From positions 1-64,000 of the forward strand of contig NZ_JAMZAW010000032.1 in NCBI RefSeq assembly GCF_024158745.1: 64,000 nt of DNA, in the 5' to 3' direction. This document shows positions 61,166 through 64,000 of the stretch, one piece after another (within the stretch, counting starts at the first letter, position 1; each line of letters opens with the position of its first letter). The notes under the pieces were generated by a model that was given only the letters and a program-made list of their open reading frames with translations, did no database searches and was not told where the DNA came from. Source of the DNA: Paenibacillus tyrphae (GTDB taxonomy: Bacteria > Bacillota > Bacilli > Paenibacillales > NBRC-103111). The translations under genes and the position numbers were made by a program.

Positions 61166-62503
61166 CTAATCATTACCAAGAGCCGTATTTAGCAATTCAA
61201 CAGATAAGGCATCCACGCACGCTTTTCCAAGGCTCAAATCCAAAAAGGCAACACGAACTTCCACATCGTCCCCGCTGTCATATCCGATAGGCTGTTTTAT
61301 CATTGAAAGATGAGGTGTCCAGGGATAGAGCAGGTAAACCTTTGTAGCTCCATACTTTTTGCCGTAAGCATATGCTTGATACATATCCGAGTGCGAAATA
61401 CCGTAGTCCGAGGCAGTAGAGAGCAACTTCCACTTCGTATCCAATACGACAACCCCGGATGGGCCTTGAACGACAATATCCGGTTTCAGTTGGAACCTCG
61501 CCGGGTTATGGAACAAACGAAAGGTCCGATCCTGTGTCTTAATCTGCACATGAGGATGTACCAGCACCTTTTGTATAAGTCCAGCCACGTATCGTTCGAA
61601 CACCTTCTCCATCGGGAACAGTAGGGCGTAAGCTAGAATTTCACCTTTAAACGGTGTGAAACTTTGGCCGGACATGAATAATCTACACCATTCGAGGATC
61701 GTCTGGTACTCTTTCATTGCCCTGTCCGTTGAAATGTTAGCCCAATCCTTCTCCAGATGTACGGATCTCTCAATGTTGTCGAATGCAGCCATTAGCGAGT
61801 ACAAGTCCTTCAGATTATCCGTACTCCCACTAATCCGCATCAATAACTCTATCGTGGTCTTGATCAGCCGATTCTCCGGTCGATTGACACTATACTCGTC
61901 ATATTCGATATAGAAGCGTTCCTTGTGAGCAGCGTTATTCTTAATATGCTGGGCAACTTGCAGCTTCCCTTTAAAAAAGTACTCGTTGTCACGATGCTCC
62001 CGATAATCCGATTTCAGTCCGCGTTTGACTAATGTTATCGTCTCTTCTATAAACATGCGGATGAAGATGTCGAGTAGATGGTTTTTCTCCGCTTGAAGGC
62101 TCGTTGGATTGAATTGTTTATTCGGAATATCCTTGATGGACCGAAGCATTTGGATGAAGATGCTCTTCGTTTGTGTGTCGGAGCTTTCCTCATCCCGAGA
62201 GTACAATTTCGGAAGAATTTCAATTTGGGTGCCATCCTTCATAGCGATTACACCAACATGGTTTTTGGCGCTGATGATCTTGCCGATTCCTCTCCTGCTT
62301 GACAGCGTCATGAATTCAAGAGGTTCCGACGCGTCCTTCGCCCCTCTATTTTCCAGTACAAATTGCTCCAGGCGGTCGAAGGTTGACTCCGCCAGACATT
62401 GATAACCAAGCGATATTCCGTCTGCATTCTTGCACAGGGAACCATATTCTTTCATCGTAACTTTGGTACACTTGCCATTCTTGTTACTCAGTCGCATATT
62501 CAT
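61166..62503 (-). CDS. mcrC: McrC-family restriction nuclease subunit
   Basis: About 445 residues matching McrC: an N-terminal beta-rich region (KDGTQIEILPKLYS), then LKSDYREHRDNEYFFKGKLQ, NRPENRLIKT, and a C-terminal PD-(D/E)xK nuclease (FQLKPDIVVQG, VVVLDTKWK). It pairs with the AAA+ protein upstream to restrict modified or otherwise marked DNA. Start placed at ATG 62503 (AGGTG 6 bases before); GTG 62509 is an alternative. It follows the mcrB-like stop by a few bases, so the two are cotranslated. Confidence 0.88.
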   Translation of the reverse strand: MNMRLSNKNGKCTKVTMKEYGSLCKNADGISLGYQCLAESTFDRLEQFVLENRGAKDASEPLEFMTLSSRRGIGKIISAKNHVGVIAMKDGTQIEILPKLYSRDEESSDTQTKSIFIQMLRSIKDIPNKQFNPTSLQAEKNHLLDIFIRMFIEETITLVKRGLKSDYREHRDNEYFFKGKLQVAQHIKNNAAHKERFYIEYDEYSVNRPENRLIKTTIELLMRISGSTDNLKDLYSLMAAFDNIERSVHLEKDWANISTDRAMKEYQTILEWCRLFMSGQSFTPFKGEILAYALLFPMEKVFERYVAGLIQKVLVHPHVQIKTQDRTFRLFHNPARFQLKPDIVVQGPSGVVVLDTKWKLLSTASDYGISHSDMYQAYAYGKKYGATKVYLLYPWTPHLSMIKQPIGYDSGDDVEVRVAFLDLSLGKACVDALSVELLNTALGND

Positions 62504-62511
62504 CTGCACAC

Positions 62512-64000
62512 CTATTCAAAGCTATTGTGGTCGTAGATTTTCCGATAAGAGTCGATCTGACTGAACGCAGCGTGATTGATCTTATAAGTAAAAGTATCCT
62601 CCAGATCAAGATCGCCAAAATTACCGAATAGCTCATTCACATTAACCTTGTTCAGTACAATAAACTGCTCCGACTCTGGCTTATTATTGTCACTCAATAC
62701 AAGGCGAATTTTTTCATAGTTATCATAAAAATACTCCTGCAGCAGTGGAATGATCGTATGCTCAAACAGATGCCCCAACTTCTCCAACGTTGGATCTTTG
62801 TATAATTCAAAAAAGTATGCGTGCCCTACAGTATGCTCCCGATCGTATAACGCCTCGATTCGCCGATTTATTGTCTCCAGCATCTTCGGTAGGTTCAACA
62901 GTTTACCATTAATCTCTATTGAGGCAAGACAACCGGGATCTGGCATCATTTCGGCAAATGAAAACCTCCGGCGCAGTGCCGTATCCAAACGGGCTATTGA
63001 ACGATCCGCCGTATTCATGGTAGCCAGCAGGTAAACATTACTCGGAACACCAAAAAGCTCTTGGGAATACGGCAGCTTCAGCATGATTTCTTCCGGCATG
63101 CCCATTCGTTTAGTAGGCTCTATTAAGGTGATAAGTTCACCAAATATTTTGGAAATGTTCCCCCGATTGATTTCGTCAATGATGAACACATAGTTTTTGT
63201 TGTTCTTTTGGATGACGGAGTTGACGTGACCAGTCTTTTGTTTTTGTAGAATGGAAAGAACATCCGAAAGCGTAATTCGGTTCAGCCGATAGACTGACCC
63301 AAGAGTCATAACCGTGTTGTCGTTAAGTTCCATGATGTTCTCCCGGATATCCTTTACTAACCAGGTTACATTTCTAGAACGCTTATAATCATCCATTTCT
63401 TCAAGCCACTCATAATCTCCTGTCACCACGCCGATAGCATCTATGGTTTCTTCATCGTACAGGACCAGGACAATATCCCCGTTCCGCATTTCGTTCATAA
63501 AACGGGAAAGAATCATCTTTCCTCCATACTGGCTGTAATCCGTTTCTTCGTTTAGGGTTTCACCATAAGAATCCCATCCTATGCGAATTCTGTTGTTGTT
63601 GAAACAGTCCCTTTTAACCGGGTTCTCTTTGGACCCTCCCAAGGAAACTTTCCAAATTGTTGGTTCTTTACGGATTCCGTAGTCGTTGCTGGTTTGCACA
63701 ATTGGTTTTTCAGCTGCCACACAGAACCGTTTAAATACTCCTGCTACAATCTCGTAAGCTACTTCTCCAATCTCGGAATCCGTTTTTTCTTCGGATACTA
63801 TCCTTGGCTTGATCCCTTCGATAAATTCCTCATAACCATATGATTGATGAAAAGTGGTAAATACCACCTGCCCATTCGCCTTATACGCTTCAAAGCGCCC
63901 CTTGATTTGATCATATCCGCCTGCCTCAGCTTCTTGGAGAATGACATTTAATGGCTCACCTTCAATAATGGAAACCGCATATAGAACAGTATGATAGGTT
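62512..64000 (-). CDS. mcrB: McrB-like AAA+ protein with EVE-like insertion (5' end beyond window)
   Basis: The frame stays open to the window edge, so the N-terminus and Walker A are not visible. After TTFHQSYGYEEFIEGIKP and EIVAGVFKRFC, a ~160-residue insert follows (about 63210-63700: IWKVSLGGS, RIRIGWDSYGE, GDIVLVLYDEETIDAIGVV) that resembles an EVE/PUA-like modified-base-binding fold. The AAA+ core then resumes with VFIIDEINRGNISKIFGEL (Walker B), ATMNTADRSIARLDTALRRRFSF (sensor 1 and arginine finger) and sensor 2. In McrBC, McrB is the GTPase motor and reader of modified DNA. An EVE module inside the AAA+ ring is an unusual place for the reader. Family assignment is firm, the insert reading less so. 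Confidence 0.83.
   Translation of the reverse strand, partial: TYHTVLYAVSIIEGEPLNVILQEAEAGGYDQIKGRFEAYKANGQVVFTTFHQSYGYEEFIEGIKPRIVSEEKTDSEIGEVAYEIVAGVFKRFCVAAEKPIVQTSNDYGIRKEPTIWKVSLGGSKENPVKRDCFNNNRIRIGWDSYGETLNEETDYSQYGGKMILSRFMNEMRNGDIVLVLYDEETIDAIGVVTGDYEWLEEMDDYKRSRNVTWLVKDIRENIMELNDNTVMTLGSVYRLNRITLSDVLSILQKQKTGHVNSVIQKNNKNYVFIIDEINRGNISKIFGELITLIEPTKRMGMPEEIMLKLPYSQELFGVPSNVYLLATMNTADRSIARLDTALRRRFSFAEMMPDPGCLASIEINGKLLNLPKMLETINRRIEALYDREHTVGHAYFFELYKDPTLEKLGHLFEHTIIPLLQEYFYDNYEKIRLVLSDNNKPESEQFIVLNKVNVNELFGNFGDLDLEDTFTYKINHAAFSQIDSYRKIYDHNSFE

Overview
The window looks like chromosome from a spore-forming member of the Bacillota, most likely a Paenibacillus/Cohnella relative. The evidence is AGGAGG ribosome sites before most genes, frequent GTG/TTG starts, large S-layer-homology (SLH) proteins, YesM/YesN-type two-component pairs beside sugar ABC transporters, a tmRNA with a Bacillus-like 3' end, and the C-terminal half of the mother-cell sporulation factor sigma-K.

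Layout. 1-4.3 kb is a gene graveyard: a small membrane protein with a very GC-rich, actinobacterial-looking body, two fragments of glyoxalase-fold genes, and a rearranged set of polysaccharide deacetylase and glycosyltransferase pieces, followed by a GH75-type chitosanase-like gene. 4.4-8.1 kb carries the tmRNA (minus strand) and an HxlR regulator divergent from an exporter/quinone-reductase/dehydrogenase operon that looks like an electrophile-stress unit. 8.1-8.8 kb holds remnants of a HIT gene and a GH36 alpha-galactosidase. 8.9-13.4 kb is a small sugar or sugar-acid locus (MFS importer, AraC regulator, zinc dehydrogenase, HIT protein, D-lyxose-isomerase-like cupin) with a shared palindrome in two promoters. 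13.4-13.5 kb is an IS3 remnant. 13.6-27.8 kb is a plant-glycan locus: GH3, GH30, a CUT1 ABC importer, YesN/YesM, then xylB, xylA and divergent xylR with a clear operator. 27.9-36.8 kb has a lectin/SLH surface protein divergent from a double-kinase hybrid sensor and its SARP-type response regulator. 36.8-38.8 kb is a TetR-controlled efflux pump with two operators. 38.8-39.9 kb is a decayed permease pair. 40.0-45.3 kb is a giant phosphoesterase/SLH protein split by a frameshift.

The most interesting part starts at 45.5 kb. The 3' half of sigK (45528-45908) is followed at once by a SpoIVCA-like large serine recombinase, so the rest of the window appears to be the inside of a sigK-intervening (skin-like) element. 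The element continues past the right edge, because the 5' half of sigK is not seen. Its cargo in this window is a defence island, all on the minus strand: an SNF2-like helicase with an unknown C-terminal half, flanked by 112-bp direct repeats; a DUF559 nuclease; an RloC-type anticodon nuclease placed behind a strong terminator downstream of hsdMSR; a complete type I restriction-modification operon; and McrC with an McrB whose AAA+ domain carries an EVE-like insertion. If the reading is right, the phage-defence cargo would be cut out of mother-cell DNA during sporulation and kept in the spore genome.
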